From NCBI GenBank assembly GCA_022510765.1, contig JAFLSU010000006.1:1-64000 (forward strand): a DNA stretch of 64,000 nucleotides, in the 5' to 3' direction. The DNA comes from Christensenellaceae bacterium (lineage in GTDB: Bacteria > Bacillota > Clostridia > Christensenellales > CAG-138). Of this stretch, positions 26,284 to 35,902 are shown piece after piece. Position 1 is the first letter of the stretch; every line of letters begins with the position of its first letter. The position numbers were made by a program, and so were the translations under genes. The notes under the pieces were generated by a model, which saw only the letters and a list, made by a program, of their open reading frames with translations, did not search any database and had not been told where the DNA came from.

Positions 26284-28051
26284 CTCCTACTTCATCCTCA
26301 AGCCGCTGTAATTCTACCATCTTGCGGTATTCATCGCAGCTTTCGCACAGCTCCGCATGAGAACCAACGGCGAGAATACGACCGTCCTCGATAAAGATTA
26401 TCTTGTCAAGACCTTCGATGGTGGAGATCCTGTGTGCGATCAAGATGGTGGTTCGTCCCTTGCGGTTCTTCTTCAGATTCTCAAGAATGACTTGCTCGGT
26501 CTTGGTATCGACCGCAGAAACGGAATCGTCCAGAATGAGGATGGGTGAATCCTTGAGCAGCGCCCTTGCAATGGAAATTCGCTGCTTCTGTCCGCCCGAA
26601 ACCGTAACGCCGCGTTCGCCGAGGATGGTTTCATAGCCTTCCTTGAATTCCGAGATATTGTCGTGAACATCGGAAAGCCTTGCTGCCTCCTCAACCAAGC
26701 TTTGCTCAATGCTGTCAAAGGCAAATGCTATGTTGTTCGTTATCGTATCGGAGAACAGGAAATTATCCTGCGGAACGTAGGAACACCCCTGCCTTAGCGA
26801 ACGAATGGATACGCTGTTCACATCGCGTCCGTCAACAAAGATCGTGCCGTCGGGGACGTTGTAGCTGCGCAGGATCAAATCCACAAGCGTGGTCTTGCCC
26901 GCGCCTGTCTTGCCGACGATACCGACGCTTTCGCCGGGGTTTATCACGAACGAAACGTTTTCAAGCGCATCATACTCACCGTCGGGATAGCGGAAGGTAA
27001 GGTTTTTGAATTCAATCTTACCCTTAACGTCGGTAAGCTCATCGACATTGGGGCGGTCAACGACATCAATTTTAGCATCGAGAAGCTCACCGACCCTCTT
27101 GAGCGAAGCCTTGCCGCGCGAGGTTTTCTCTATCAGCATCGAAATAGCCATGATGGGCCAAACTATTGAAGTGAAATAACCGATGTATTCAACAAGCTGA
27201 CCCGCATCGAACTTTTTAAGGTAGACGAGATAGCCGCCGTATCCGAGGATAACGCAGATAACGGATTCAACAAGCAGGGTGATGAGGATATTCAGCATGA
27301 CCGAAACCTTGGTGTAATCGACGTTGGTATCCTCATTCTGCACGTTGAGCTTACGGAAAGCCATCAGCTCCTTTAATTCCTTCACAAAAGCCTTTATAAC
27401 GGCAAAGCCCGAAAAGCTCTCCTGCGAGAAATCCGACAGGTCGGAGAATGCCTGCTGCCTGATCTCCCATTTTTTCATCATGACCTTTCCAACGATGGTA
27501 CCGATCGTGAGAAGAAGCGCCATCGGTATCAACGCAAAGCCCGTTAGCAGCTTGTCCATTCTCCACATCTTATAGAGCGCAAGTACGCCCAAGAACAATG
27601 CGTCCATGAACATCAGAACGCCGTCGCCAAAGCACTCCTGAATGGTATCGAGGTCGTTGGTGAACAGGCTCATGAGATTGCCGACCTTGTTTACCTGAAA
27701 ATACTCCCTGGACAAATCCTTGCAGTGGTCGAACATGCAGCAGCGAAGGTCGGTTTCAACCTTGATAGCAGAGCCGAAGAAGCAGATACGCCACAAAAAG
27801 CGTCCGACTATCATCACGAGGATGACATAAATCAAAGGCAGACAAATTTGATCAAGCAGTACATCAATATTGAACGGAACGAGCTGTCCGTTCACTTCAA
27901 ACAGACCGCCGTTCATGCCGTTGATCACCATTCGGTACATCTCGGGTACCTTTAGCTGAAAGTAATCAACTAAAACTAATGCCAGCATGCCCAAAAACAG
28001 CATCGGAGCATGCTTAAGGTAGTATCGATTAATATGTTTTCCGAAAATCAA
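26267..28051 (-). CDS. ABC exporter subunit with degenerate catalytic site
   Basis: Half-transporter of 594 residues, transmembrane domain then ATPase domain. Walker A GKTGAGKTT is near residue 382 and the signature is VSGGQKQ. Walker B reads LILDDSVSAVD, with Asp where catalytic Glu is expected, a hallmark of the degenerate half of heterodimeric exporters such as BmrC/LmrC/TM287. The start appears to be TTG 28051 with GAGG 10 bases upstream. It follows the aldo/keto reductase gene by about 60 bases, so the three genes may form one operon. Confidence 0.92.
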   Translation of the reverse strand: MIFGKHINRYYLKHAPMLFLGMLALVLVDYFQLKVPEMYRMVINGMNGGLFEVNGQLVPFNIDVLLDQICLPLIYVILVMIVGRFLWRICFFGSAIKVETDLRCCMFDHCKDLSREYFQVNKVGNLMSLFTNDLDTIQECFGDGVLMFMDALFLGVLALYKMWRMDKLLTGFALIPMALLLTIGTIVGKVMMKKWEIRQQAFSDLSDFSQESFSGFAVIKAFVKELKELMAFRKLNVQNEDTNVDYTKVSVMLNILITLLVESVICVILGYGGYLVYLKKFDAGQLVEYIGYFTSIVWPIMAISMLIEKTSRGKASLKRVGELLDAKIDVVDRPNVDELTDVKGKIEFKNLTFRYPDGEYDALENVSFVINPGESVGIVGKTGAGKTTLVDLILRSYNVPDGTIFVDGRDVNSVSIRSLRQGCSYVPQDNFLFSDTITNNIAFAFDSIEQSLVEEAARLSDVHDNISEFKEGYETILGERGVTVSGGQKQRISIARALLKDSPILILDDSVSAVDTKTEQVILENLKKNRKGRTTILIAHRISTIEGLDKIIFIEDGRILAVGSHAELCESCDEYRKMVELQRLEDEVGGADHA

Positions 28052-28112
28052 AGCTTTTTTACCTCATTAAACTCAAGCCGTAAACCCGTTTTTCAAAGGA
28101 TTTACTCAGTCT

Positions 28113-29249
28113 CTATCTCTTTTCTTCAAAATAATCGGCGATCCGTCCCATTCGAGTCTGCTGATCAACATGGAAGGGACAGCGATCAGTGCAATGTCCG
28201 CAATTTAAGCAGGCATCGGCCTTTACAGATAGTTTATCATAGTGTCCGACCGCAAGCACGTCCCCGGACAAAGCAAGGTCGTAATACTTATTTACAAGCC
28301 CGATGTCGATCTCCGCGGGACAGGGCTGGCAGTGATTGCAGTAAACGCAGTTCCCGTCAGCCTTATCTGCGGTGAACGTGCCGATTATGGAATAATCCTT
28401 TTCCTCGGCATCAGCATCAATGGAAGCTAAAAGCGCATAAAGATCCTCAAGACTTCTCACTCCCGGCACGACCGTAAGCACTCCGGGGCGGTCGAGCGCA
28501 TATTTAAGGCATTGCGCCTTGCTGAGCGCACAGCCGAACGGAGAGGTCTTTTCGTCAAGGAGCTGACCCGCATGGAACGGCTTCATTACGGATATTCCTA
28601 CGCCTTCCGCCTCGCATCTGCGAAATAGCTGCGCACGCTCGGAAACCGATCCGATGCCGTACTCATCGCCTTTCTCATAATCGTATGCGGGATTTATGCT
28701 GAACATCATCATATCGACAAGTCCGGTATCAAGGATTCTGTTCGCGACCGACGGCGTATGGGATGAAAAACCGATATGCCGCACGACTCCTTGGGCTTTA
28801 AGCTGCTTGATGTAATCGAATACGCCGGAGCTTATGAGCTTATCAAAATCCGCATCCTCATCCACGCAGTGCATGAAACCAAAGTCAACATAATCGATGC
28901 CGAGCGTTTTCATTTCCCAAGCGAACATCTCTTTAATCTCATCGACGTCCCGACTCCATGCGTATTCGCCCTTATCGTTATACACCGCGCCGAAGTGTAG
29001 CTGGATGAATATGCGCTCCCGCTTTCCCGCGATGGCTCTCCCAAAAGGCGCATACACCTTCTTTGCGCCGGCGCATAAGTCAAAATAGTTAATTCCGTTA
29101 TCGATGGCTTCGCAAATGATCTTTTCGATTTCCTCCTCGGAGCTAATCTGTATGCCTCCGAGGCCCAGTCCAAGCGTTGAAAAACGCTCGGATTCATTTC
29201 CGTGCGGTAACTTCCTATATTCCATGCTTCCCTCCAAAGTGGTTGTCAA
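28113..29249 (-). CDS. Aldo/keto reductase with C-terminal 4Fe-4S ferredoxin domain
   Basis: Oxidoreductase of 378 residues. The TIM-barrel part (about 1-270) starts STLGLGLGGIQI and has YFDLC (Asp and the region of the catalytic Tyr), a Lys and a cofactor-binding tail. The C-terminus carries two ferredoxin-like clusters: CVYCNHCQPCP and CLNCGHCTDRCP. Such fusions are frequent in anaerobic clostridia and probably use ferredoxin or flavin electrons; the substrate is unknown. It is divergent from the first HD-GHKL gene. Confidence 0.9.
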   Translation of the reverse strand: MTTTLEGSMEYRKLPHGNESERFSTLGLGLGGIQISSEEEIEKIICEAIDNGINYFDLCAGAKKVYAPFGRAIAGKRERIFIQLHFGAVYNDKGEYAWSRDVDEIKEMFAWEMKTLGIDYVDFGFMHCVDEDADFDKLISSGVFDYIKQLKAQGVVRHIGFSSHTPSVANRILDTGLVDMMMFSINPAYDYEKGDEYGIGSVSERAQLFRRCEAEGVGISVMKPFHAGQLLDEKTSPFGCALSKAQCLKYALDRPGVLTVVPGVRSLEDLYALLASIDADAEEKDYSIIGTFTADKADGNCVYCNHCQPCPAEIDIGLVNKYYDLALSGDVLAVGHYDKLSVKADACLNCGHCTDRCPFHVDQQTRMGRIADYFEEKR

Positions 29250-29429
29250 TTTAATGACAACAATCTCTTATTGGGTGAGATTATAAAGGTTAAACATGGT
29301 TTTAGTCAATACTAAATCCGGCCGAGGAAAATTATACATGATTTATATCAACGGTGAAACGGCGGATGTTGCACTGAGCGACCATACACACCATTCAACA
29401 ATATAATATTCACAAACCGAATGAAATGT

Positions 29430-29458
29430 TTGATATACATGCCGAAATTTGTTATAAT
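29430..29458 (+). promoter_or_regulatory. Promoter of the first HD-GHKL gene
   Basis: TTGATA, 17 bases, TATAAT, placed about 95 bases before the start codon. The rest of the roughly 300-base divergent gap (29250-29552) shows no repeat, riboswitch or second gene that I can support. Confidence 0.65.
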
Positions 29459-29552
29459 ATAAGTGCTTGACCGAACGCATGAAGAAAACTCCGATTTAGG
29501 TCGGTATCCATCCTGCGTTTTATTGGAAGAACCACAAAGGAAATGCACTGAT

Positions 29553-32510
29553 ATGACTAATCATTCTAAGACACTGTTTGAGACAAAATTATGGCAGCTA
29601 TATACTGATAAGACCTCGGAACACGACCGTATCGCATGGATGGAGCGTGTTTACAATGCGGCGGTTAATGCTTTAAAAGATGTGCGTGAAACATTTGGCA
29701 ACTATACTCTGCATGATGAAACCCATGTGCTGAACGTGATTGATGCAATGGGTGGTCTGCTCGGTAATCAGGCGATTAACCTGACGGTTGGCGAGCTGGA
29801 GCTTTTGATACTGTCCGCCTGCCTGCATGACCTCGGAATGGTCTATACCGAGGATGAGAGAAATGAGTGCTTGCGTGGTACTGATCCTGGTGATAAAAAT
29901 AAGCGCAGAAGGTTTTTAGAGAAAAACGCACCGGAGCTTTTGGGGCGTCCCGCCGATGAATGGGGCGAGGATAAGCGTCAATGGTTTCTGCGTTCTCTGC
30001 ACCCATTCCGAATTGATGAGGTTTTGGACAACAATAAAGCTTGGGTTAATATATTCGATGACATTCCAAGCATGATGCCCGATAGGGATACTATAATCGA
30101 AGTTTGCAAGGCACATGGTGAGGATAGAGAAACAATAAAAAAGAATGAGCGTTTAGAATATACTGCCAGTGAAGATATTGATCCGCTTTTTTGCGCCATG
30201 CTGTTACGTTTGGCCGATTTGTTGGACTTTGATGACACCCGTGCGCCCGAAGTGCTCTATAGGCATGTGGTGAATAATGAAAAGAGCCGTAAAGAATGGG
30301 ATAAACATCGTGCATCGATGGGATTTAATTATCATGATGAGCCTTCCACTGTCCGCCTGCCTTATCGAGCAAGATGTGAGTCTCCGGGAATCGAGCATAC
30401 GATAAGGGATTTTTTGAACTGGGTGGATGATGAATTGAGTGGCTGCGCAGGATTGCAGAAACTCTGCGAAAAGGATTGGCAGCGTAATTTCCCGTTCCCG
30501 TATGCTGTCGATCGCAAAGGGATCAAGTCAACCGGCTATAGCAGCGGAGATTTCAAACTTACGATGGATCAGGAGCAGATTCTTGCTTTGCTTACCGGCG
30601 AGAATCTATATGACAGCAATTTTGTTTTTGTGAGAGAGCTTTTGCAGAATGCGATTGATGCTACATTGCTGAGAGCCAAGATGGATCAAAGTTTTTCTTT
30701 GGAAAATGCTCGCATTGATTTTTGGGAATGGACTGACGAAAAAGGGAACATTTGGTTCAGGGTGGATGACCGGGGCACCGGTATGACGCAGGGCATGCTG
30801 CAAAGATACTTCCTAAAAGTAGGCAATTCGTACTACAACTCAAAGGAATTGATGCGGGATCTTCATGATCATGGGCAAAGCACTGAGTATAAGGGCATCA
30901 GCCGCTTTGGTATCGGCTTTTTATCCTGCTTTTTGTGCGGCGATTACGCAGAGGTTTCAACTCGGTACTTTGACGACGAAAAGAATAAACTGGAATTGGA
31001 CGAAGGAAATGGGAAATCTGTCGATGGCTACGGATTGCGACTGCAAATTACGGGTTTGACTGGATACTATACGCTCAAAAGCCAGGCGGAGAAACATTCT
31101 GTGGAAGGGTCTTTGCCCGCTCCATTTTTTGGGCATGATGTGATAAAAGAGTTGGATTGTTCGAAGCACTATCGCTCCGAACCGGGTACTTCGATCACCG
31201 TGCGCTTGAATCCGGGCAAGCTTGGCGCCGCGAATCTGCGTAAAGAGCTGGAAGAGTGGCTGAGCCTGCCCAAATTTCCTGTATATTATAACGGTGAAAA
31301 GGTCGGGACAACCTATCAGGAGTTCATGGATGAAGTTCATAAACTGGATGGAACTACATTGCATGATCTTACGGATGAGGCGAAGCGGGAGTTTGATAAA
31401 CGGTTTCCTGAAGTAGCAGGGAATTATCCAAAGTTATCAATGTTTACATTGCCTCTCGACAAAAAAGAGAACAATTGCCTATTCCCTGAGATGTCGGGAG
31501 CGATATTTAAATTCGATCTGCAATTTGAAAAACCGCTTATATGGAGTAAGGATGGTCATGCTGGTGAGATAAAAAGGTCGGAATTCTATGGTGAACGATT
31601 TGATTTATCTGATGGCAAAGAGATATTACGTATTGAAATTGCAAGGGATTGTAAGATTCCTGATATTATGAAAGAATCAAGAATCAGCAACGCATTGTAT
31701 TATACATATAATTGTGTAAGATGTGGTGCTGCTCACACAAAATTCTGTTCTGGCATAGCAATTTTGAGCGATCCCCTGCGTCCAAATGTTAATGCTAACA
31801 GAAATCGCATTAAGAACATTCCGACAGAAGTTACATTAATATTGAGTGCATTAGGAATAACATATGGTTTTTTATTACATAGTAATATTGACGATCTTTC
31901 AATAAATGAATGGCGCAAACTGCGCACTCCTGAAATGAACCTTTGGATAACCGAAAGATTACGGAACAACTATGAACAATATATAGATTGGCTTAAGAAT
32001 GGGAATTCACTAAATATTTTTGGTGTTAATCTGTTAGTGTATGACTTTCAAAGAATAACGCATGCTTACTATGATGCATACCTTCAGGACATCTATAACA
32101 TGACTGTAAATTATTACGAAGACCGCACGCCAACAATCTCCTTTGAAGAGAAGGAATCATCGGGAATTGATGATAGGTATGACTTGCTTCCCCCTATGCT
32201 GTTCTGTAACGCAGGCAATAGCGAGAGCCGACAATACTTATGCTGCGCGTCTCTCAACGATAGATATGCTATCACATCAGACCACCCATATGCCAAATGG
32301 TTGATTGATCATTCGCGTGTTTTAAACAAACATTTTTTGCGTCATTTTGAGCAGATTATTTATCGCCTACGCAACTGGTGTGCGGAAGATATTATTGAAG
32401 GGTGTAACAAAATAAGAGAGCAGTTAATCGATTTAGCGGGGCGTCAAGGAATATACATCGGAAATATACCCGAATTAAGTGAAAGGGATTTTTGGTATCT
32501 GTCGTGGTAA
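29553..32510 (+). CDS. HD-domain / Hsp90-type (GHKL) ATPase fusion protein A
   Basis: A 985-residue protein with two enzyme-like domains. The N-terminal HD domain (about 45-260) has YTLHDETHV (His54, His58), ACLHDLG (His92-Asp93) and RLADLLD (Asp222, Asp225). The GHKL ATPase domain (about 345-560) has the N-box ELLQNAIDA (Glu362, Asn366, Asp369), G1 box DDRGTGM and G2 box SRFGIGFLS. About 400 C-terminal residues follow, including NVNANRNRIKNIP, which resembles the middle part of Hsp90-like proteins. No membrane segment or signal is seen. ATG 29553 is chosen because AAAGG lies 12 bases before it; the frame opens earlier without a site. It stands alone with its own promoter. A close architectural paralogue lies at 39747. 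Its role is unknown; defence or stress signalling is an inference. Confidence 0.88.
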   Translation: MTNHSKTLFETKLWQLYTDKTSEHDRIAWMERVYNAAVNALKDVRETFGNYTLHDETHVLNVIDAMGGLLGNQAINLTVGELELLILSACLHDLGMVYTEDERNECLRGTDPGDKNKRRRFLEKNAPELLGRPADEWGEDKRQWFLRSLHPFRIDEVLDNNKAWVNIFDDIPSMMPDRDTIIEVCKAHGEDRETIKKNERLEYTASEDIDPLFCAMLLRLADLLDFDDTRAPEVLYRHVVNNEKSRKEWDKHRASMGFNYHDEPSTVRLPYRARCESPGIEHTIRDFLNWVDDELSGCAGLQKLCEKDWQRNFPFPYAVDRKGIKSTGYSSGDFKLTMDQEQILALLTGENLYDSNFVFVRELLQNAIDATLLRAKMDQSFSLENARIDFWEWTDEKGNIWFRVDDRGTGMTQGMLQRYFLKVGNSYYNSKELMRDLHDHGQSTEYKGISRFGIGFLSCFLCGDYAEVSTRYFDDEKNKLELDEGNGKSVDGYGLRLQITGLTGYYTLKSQAEKHSVEGSLPAPFFGHDVIKELDCSKHYRSEPGTSITVRLNPGKLGAANLRKELEEWLSLPKFPVYYNGEKVGTTYQEFMDEVHKLDGTTLHDLTDEAKREFDKRFPEVAGNYPKLSMFTLPLDKKENNCLFPEMSGAIFKFDLQFEKPLIWSKDGHAGEIKRSEFYGERFDLSDGKEILRIEIARDCKIPDIMKESRISNALYYTYNCVRCGAAHTKFCSGIAILSDPLRPNVNANRNRIKNIPTEVTLILSALGITYGFLLHSNIDDLSINEWRKLRTPEMNLWITERLRNNYEQYIDWLKNGNSLNIFGVNLLVYDFQRITHAYYDAYLQDIYNMTVNYYEDRTPTISFEEKESSGIDDRYDLLPPMLFCNAGNSESRQYLCCASLNDRYAITSDHPYAKWLIDHSRVLNKHFLRHFEQIIYRLRNWCAEDIIEGCNKIREQLIDLAGRQGIYIGNIPELSERDFWYLSW

Positions 32511-32631
32511 ACGGCAGACGATAAAGAGCCTATTCGCAAGACATAAGCTATGCATTACTTTCCTTTTGTGTAATTGGTTTGGATTATGCCTGTACAAGGT
32601 TCCGGATATAATCCATATCCAATGTGGACAT

Positions 32632-32668
32632 AAGAAAAGCAGAAGACCCCATGCCGGTGCCATCTGCT
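32632..32668 (-). terminator. Terminator of the lar operon
   Basis: On the minus strand AGCAGA pairs with TCTGCT, with inner partial pairing, followed by TTTTCTTA. It lies about 35 bases after the larC stop and between convergent genes. Confidence 0.55.
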
Positions 32669-32702
32669 CACTCGAAATCGGTATCAATATTTATTTCAAT
32701 GC

Positions 32703-33950
32703 TTATGCTTCGTCTATCAGCCTTTCGGTCTCCATAATGCTAAGCCCCTTTTCGCGTGCTATGCGTGCTAAATCGTCGTACTCGCACTTCGACCTGCTCA
32801 CGCCATATCCGCTGGAATTCTTGCGCCGAACCTCTCCGAAAGGTGTTTGGATCAACTCAATTCTGCGCTCAAGGGTATAACGATAGTTTTTGGTTTCACG
32901 CACGCCGAGGGTGGTCGTGTGCTTAAATAGAAGCGAAATCAAGTTTTCCTTGCGCAAGGCATCGCATAGCACTCGTACCATCGTTCCGGGGCGGGATTTT
33001 TTCATGCCTATGGGCAGGGTGTATACATCGAGCGCACCGCCTTCGAACAGCCGCTCCATCGCGAACCCGATTTCCTCCGCAGTCATATCGTCCACATTGC
33101 AGCTAAGTTCAAAAACTACCTCGCTTGCTTCATCGGCCTCACCTATAAAGGCGCGGACGCAGTTGGCTGCCTCAAAATCCTTTTTGCCCATACCATAGCC
33201 TATGACTCCTACTCTCATGGCAGGCATATCTCCGAATTTTGTTACGAAATATTTAAGCAATGCCGCCCCTGTCGGAGTGCAAAGCTCGCCCAACACTTTT
33301 CCGCCATAGATAGGAACATTGCGAAGTATATGCGCCGTAGCAGGTGCGGGAACGGGCAATATTCCGTGCGCACACCTGACCTGACCGCTGCCAACATGTA
33401 TAGGTGAAGCTACGACCATGTCAGGAGCAAGCTTATTCATCAGCATGCAGACAGCAACGATGTCGGCAACGGCATCCATTGTGCCAACTTCGTGAAAGTG
33501 TATCTGCTCGACAGGCACGCCGTGCGCATGGCTCTCCGCCTCCGCGATCAGGGAATATACCGACAGCACGTCGGTCTTGACCTGCTGCGGTACTGGCAGA
33601 GCTTCAATTATATGTTCTATCTCGTGCATCCCACTATGGTGATGCTCATGGTGGTCATGTTCATGCTCATGGTGATGATGTTCATGGTCGCAATGCTCAT
33701 GCTCGTGATGCCCATGCTCATGATGGTGATGCTCGTGTTCGCCTTCTTCTTCACCGTTGACGAAAACATGAATATGTGTGCCGGTTATTCCGCACTTTGC
33801 TGCGCTTTCCATTTTGACGGTAACTCCAGACAGACCCAGAGCATTTATCTCATTTATGAATGCGTCCCTGTCGGGCAGCAGTTCTACGAGTGCCGCAGTC
33901 AGCATATCGCCCGCAGCTCCCATTCCGCAGTCCAAATACAGTATCTTCAT
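32703..33950 (-). CDS. larC: Nickel pincer cofactor biosynthesis protein LarC
   Basis: A CTP-dependent nickel insertase of 415 residues that places Ni into the pyridinium bis-thiocarboxylate mononucleotide cofactor. MKILYLDCGMGAAGDML is the family opening. A long His/Glu-rich stretch (about residues 69-109, more than 20 His) probably stores or delivers nickel. VHFHEVGTMDAVADI and ELSCNVDDMTAEE are conserved core motifs. In some lactobacilli larC is split by a programmed frameshift; here it is one uninterrupted gene. It lies about 30 bases after larB. Confidence 0.95.
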   Translation of the reverse strand: MKILYLDCGMGAAGDMLTAALVELLPDRDAFINEINALGLSGVTVKMESAAKCGITGTHIHVFVNGEEEGEHEHHHHEHGHHEHEHCDHEHHHHEHEHDHHEHHHSGMHEIEHIIEALPVPQQVKTDVLSVYSLIAEAESHAHGVPVEQIHFHEVGTMDAVADIVAVCMLMNKLAPDMVVASPIHVGSGQVRCAHGILPVPAPATAHILRNVPIYGGKVLGELCTPTGAALLKYFVTKFGDMPAMRVGVIGYGMGKKDFEAANCVRAFIGEADEASEVVFELSCNVDDMTAEEIGFAMERLFEGGALDVYTLPIGMKKSRPGTMVRVLCDALRKENLISLLFKHTTTLGVRETKNYRYTLERRIELIQTPFGEVRRKNSSGYGVSRSKCEYDDLARIAREKGLSIMETERLIDEA

Positions 33951-33983
33951 AACAAGTTCCTTTCGATTTTATTAAACGCCTTG

Positions 33984-34742
33984 TTAGCTCTTTTGCACAA
34001 CAATATGATTTATCATGCTCGCTAAGTATCCCGCGCCAAAGCCGTTATCGATATTGACCACCGATACGCCGCTTGCGCAGGAGTTCAGCATTGAAAGCAG
34101 CGCGGCCAGGCCGTCGAAAGCAGCACCGTAACCAACGCTCGTCGGTACGGCGATCACGGGACAATCGGAAAGCCCGCCGATCACGCTTGCGAGCGCACCC
34201 TCCATTCCGGCAATCGCTATGATGACGCTTGCGCTCATTATCTCGTCCATGTGCGAAAGCAGGCGATGCAATCCCGCAACCCCGACGTCGTAAAGGCGCG
34301 TAACGGCATTTCCAAGCGCCTCAGCAGTCAAAGCGGCTTCCTCCGCAACGGGTATATCACTCGTCCCTCCCGTAGCTACAACGATTTTTCCGATGCCGAA
34401 AGCGGGGGGCATTTTCCCGATTATGCCAATGCGGGCATCACTATGATAATCCATAGGATACCTTCCGCCGACAACCTCCGCAGATTCCTCGGAAAGCCGC
34501 GTGATAAGTATCGTTTCCTGCCCGTTTTTAAGCATGGTTTTCACTATGCCTATGATCTGCTCGGGGGTTTTTCCGGCTCCATAGATGACCTCAGCGATGC
34601 CCTGCCTGGCATGCCTGTGCAAATCCACTTTGGCATAGCCAATATCCTCAAACGGAGCGGTTTTTATTCTTAAAAGTGCTTCGTCAATCGAAATGGAACC
34701 ATCCCGCACTGCTTCAAGTATCAATTTAATCGAATCATTCAT
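33984..34742 (-). CDS. larB: Nickel pincer cofactor biosynthesis protein LarB
   Basis: PurE-related carboxylase/hydrolase of 252 residues that carboxylates the pyridinium ring of nicotinate adenine dinucleotide and cleaves the phosphoanhydride. The C-terminal AIR-carboxylase-like core has GGTSDIPVAEEAALTAEALG, GMEGALASVIGGL and AVPTSVGYGAAFDGLAALLS. The N-terminal SIDEALLRIKTAP segment is typical. It overlaps larE by 4 bases. Confidence 0.95.
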   Translation of the reverse strand: MNDSIKLILEAVRDGSISIDEALLRIKTAPFEDIGYAKVDLHRHARQGIAEVIYGAGKTPEQIIGIVKTMLKNGQETILITRLSEESAEVVGGRYPMDYHSDARIGIIGKMPPAFGIGKIVVATGGTSDIPVAEEAALTAEALGNAVTRLYDVGVAGLHRLLSHMDEIMSASVIIAIAGMEGALASVIGGLSDCPVIAVPTSVGYGAAFDGLAALLSMLNSCASGVSVVNIDNGFGAGYLASMINHIVVQKS

Positions 34743-35485
34743 GTTCTTACCGCTAAATCGAGGGTAACAGTATCATAGTATTTTAAAAGCTCATTCAAAA
34801 TCGTGATCCTGTTTTTTAAAAGCATATCGATTTGAGATTCTAAAAGCTGTATTTTTGCCGAATCTCCAACCATTCGAACCCGGAAATTCGAAAACCCAAG
34901 CGATGCAAGAAAAGTTTCTGCCTTTTCGGTGCGCTCGAGCTTATCGGCTGTGATCCCGGTACCTGTCGGTATCCTTGTTGCAAGGCATGCATACGCGGGC
35001 TTGTCCCAGGTAAATAACCCTGCTTCCCGAGATAAATTACGTATTTCGGACTTTGTAAGCCCGCATTCTTTGAGCGGCGAGCGAACGGAAAGTTCCCTGA
35101 GGGCGCGGATGCCGGGTCTGTCCCCTTCGTCATCGGACGCATTGGTTCCGTCCAGGATCACGTCATATCCATCGTTTTCCGCTTCACTTGCGATACGCGA
35201 AAAAATCAGTTTTTTGCAATAATAACACCGATCAGCCGGGTTTGAGACCACCGTAGGATCGGAAAGTACGTCAGCCTCAATAATCTTAATATCCGCGTTC
35301 AAATGCTCTGCCATGCGCAGGGCATCATCAAGCTCAAATTGGGGCTGAAATACCGTCTTTACAAAATATGCCCGCACATCGCAGCCATGCCGCAACGCCT
35401 CGTACAAAAGATATGAGGAATCTACGCCGCCCGAAAAGGCAAGCGCGACCCGATTGTTTTCGGTAAAAAATTTGTTGAGTTTCAT
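34739..35485 (-). CDS. larE: ATP-dependent sulfur transferase LarE
   Basis: PP-loop enzyme of 248 residues that adds sulfur to the LarB product. The PP-loop is SGGVDSSYLLYEALR and the conserved DGTNASDDEGDRPG and CYYCKKLIF segments are seen. Three Cys of the type used for cluster-bound sulfur (CYYC and ACLATR) are present. The start is set at ATG 35485: in-frame ATGs at 35524 and 35506 lie inside the rpsR terminator hairpin. The Shine-Dalgarno is poor, so initiation is uncertain. No larA (lactate racemase) is in the window, so the cofactor serves an enzyme encoded elsewhere. Confidence 0.92.
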   Translation of the reverse strand: MKLNKFFTENNRVALAFSGGVDSSYLLYEALRHGCDVRAYFVKTVFQPQFELDDALRMAEHLNADIKIIEADVLSDPTVVSNPADRCYYCKKLIFSRIASEAENDGYDVILDGTNASDDEGDRPGIRALRELSVRSPLKECGLTKSEIRNLSREAGLFTWDKPAYACLATRIPTGTGITADKLERTEKAETFLASLGFSNFRVRMVGDSAKIQLLESQIDMLLKNRITILNELLKYYDTVTLDLAVRT

Positions 35486-35507
35486 TTTAAAGCAGCATAC
35501 CATTGCA

Positions 35508-35539
35508 AAAAACGGAGAACTCAAAAGCCCTCCGTTTTT
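35508..35539 (-). terminator. Strong terminator of the rpsF-ssb-rpsR operon
   Basis: AAAAACGGAG and CTCCGTTTTT form a 10-bp stem around a 12-base loop; on the minus strand the stem ends in a T tract. It separates rpsR from larE. Confidence 0.8.
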
Positions 35540-35636
35540 AAATCGTAATTTGTCAGTCGAATGTTCGATTGACCTATAATTATCAGGAACTACAAAACAT
35601 GCGAAGAATCATAATCCCGATACTATTGTACTGTTA

Positions 35637-35879
35637 TTAGTCCTGAACGTAGGGAAGCAATGCGACCTGACGTGCGGACTTGATTGCGATCGCAAGCGCT
35701 CTCTGATGCTGAGCGCATACACCGCTCATACGGCGGGGCATGATCTTTCCGCGCTCAGTAATGAACTTACGGAGCTTCGCGGCATCCTTATAGTCAATAT
35801 GTTCAGCCTTGTCAACGCAGAACTGGCAGACTTTACGCCTGGACTTCCTGGGACGCGGTTTCATTTTGCGTTCTTCCAT
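35637..35879 (-). CDS. rpsR: 30S ribosomal protein S18
   Basis: Ribosomal protein of 80 residues that binds S6 on the platform of the small subunit. The zinc-binding-type CQFC and later Cys (SGVCAQH) are kept. Conserved segments are [18 protein letters not shown] and [17 protein letters not shown] lies nine bases before ATG 35879. It is the last gene of the rpsF-ssb-rpsR operon. Confidence 0.98.
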   Translation of the reverse strand: MEERKMKPRPRKSRRKVCQFCVDKAEHIDYKDAAKLRKFITERGKIMPRRMSGVCAQHQRALAIAIKSARQVALLPYVQD

Positions 35880-35902
35880 TGAAATTTACTCCTTTCGCAA
35901 AC

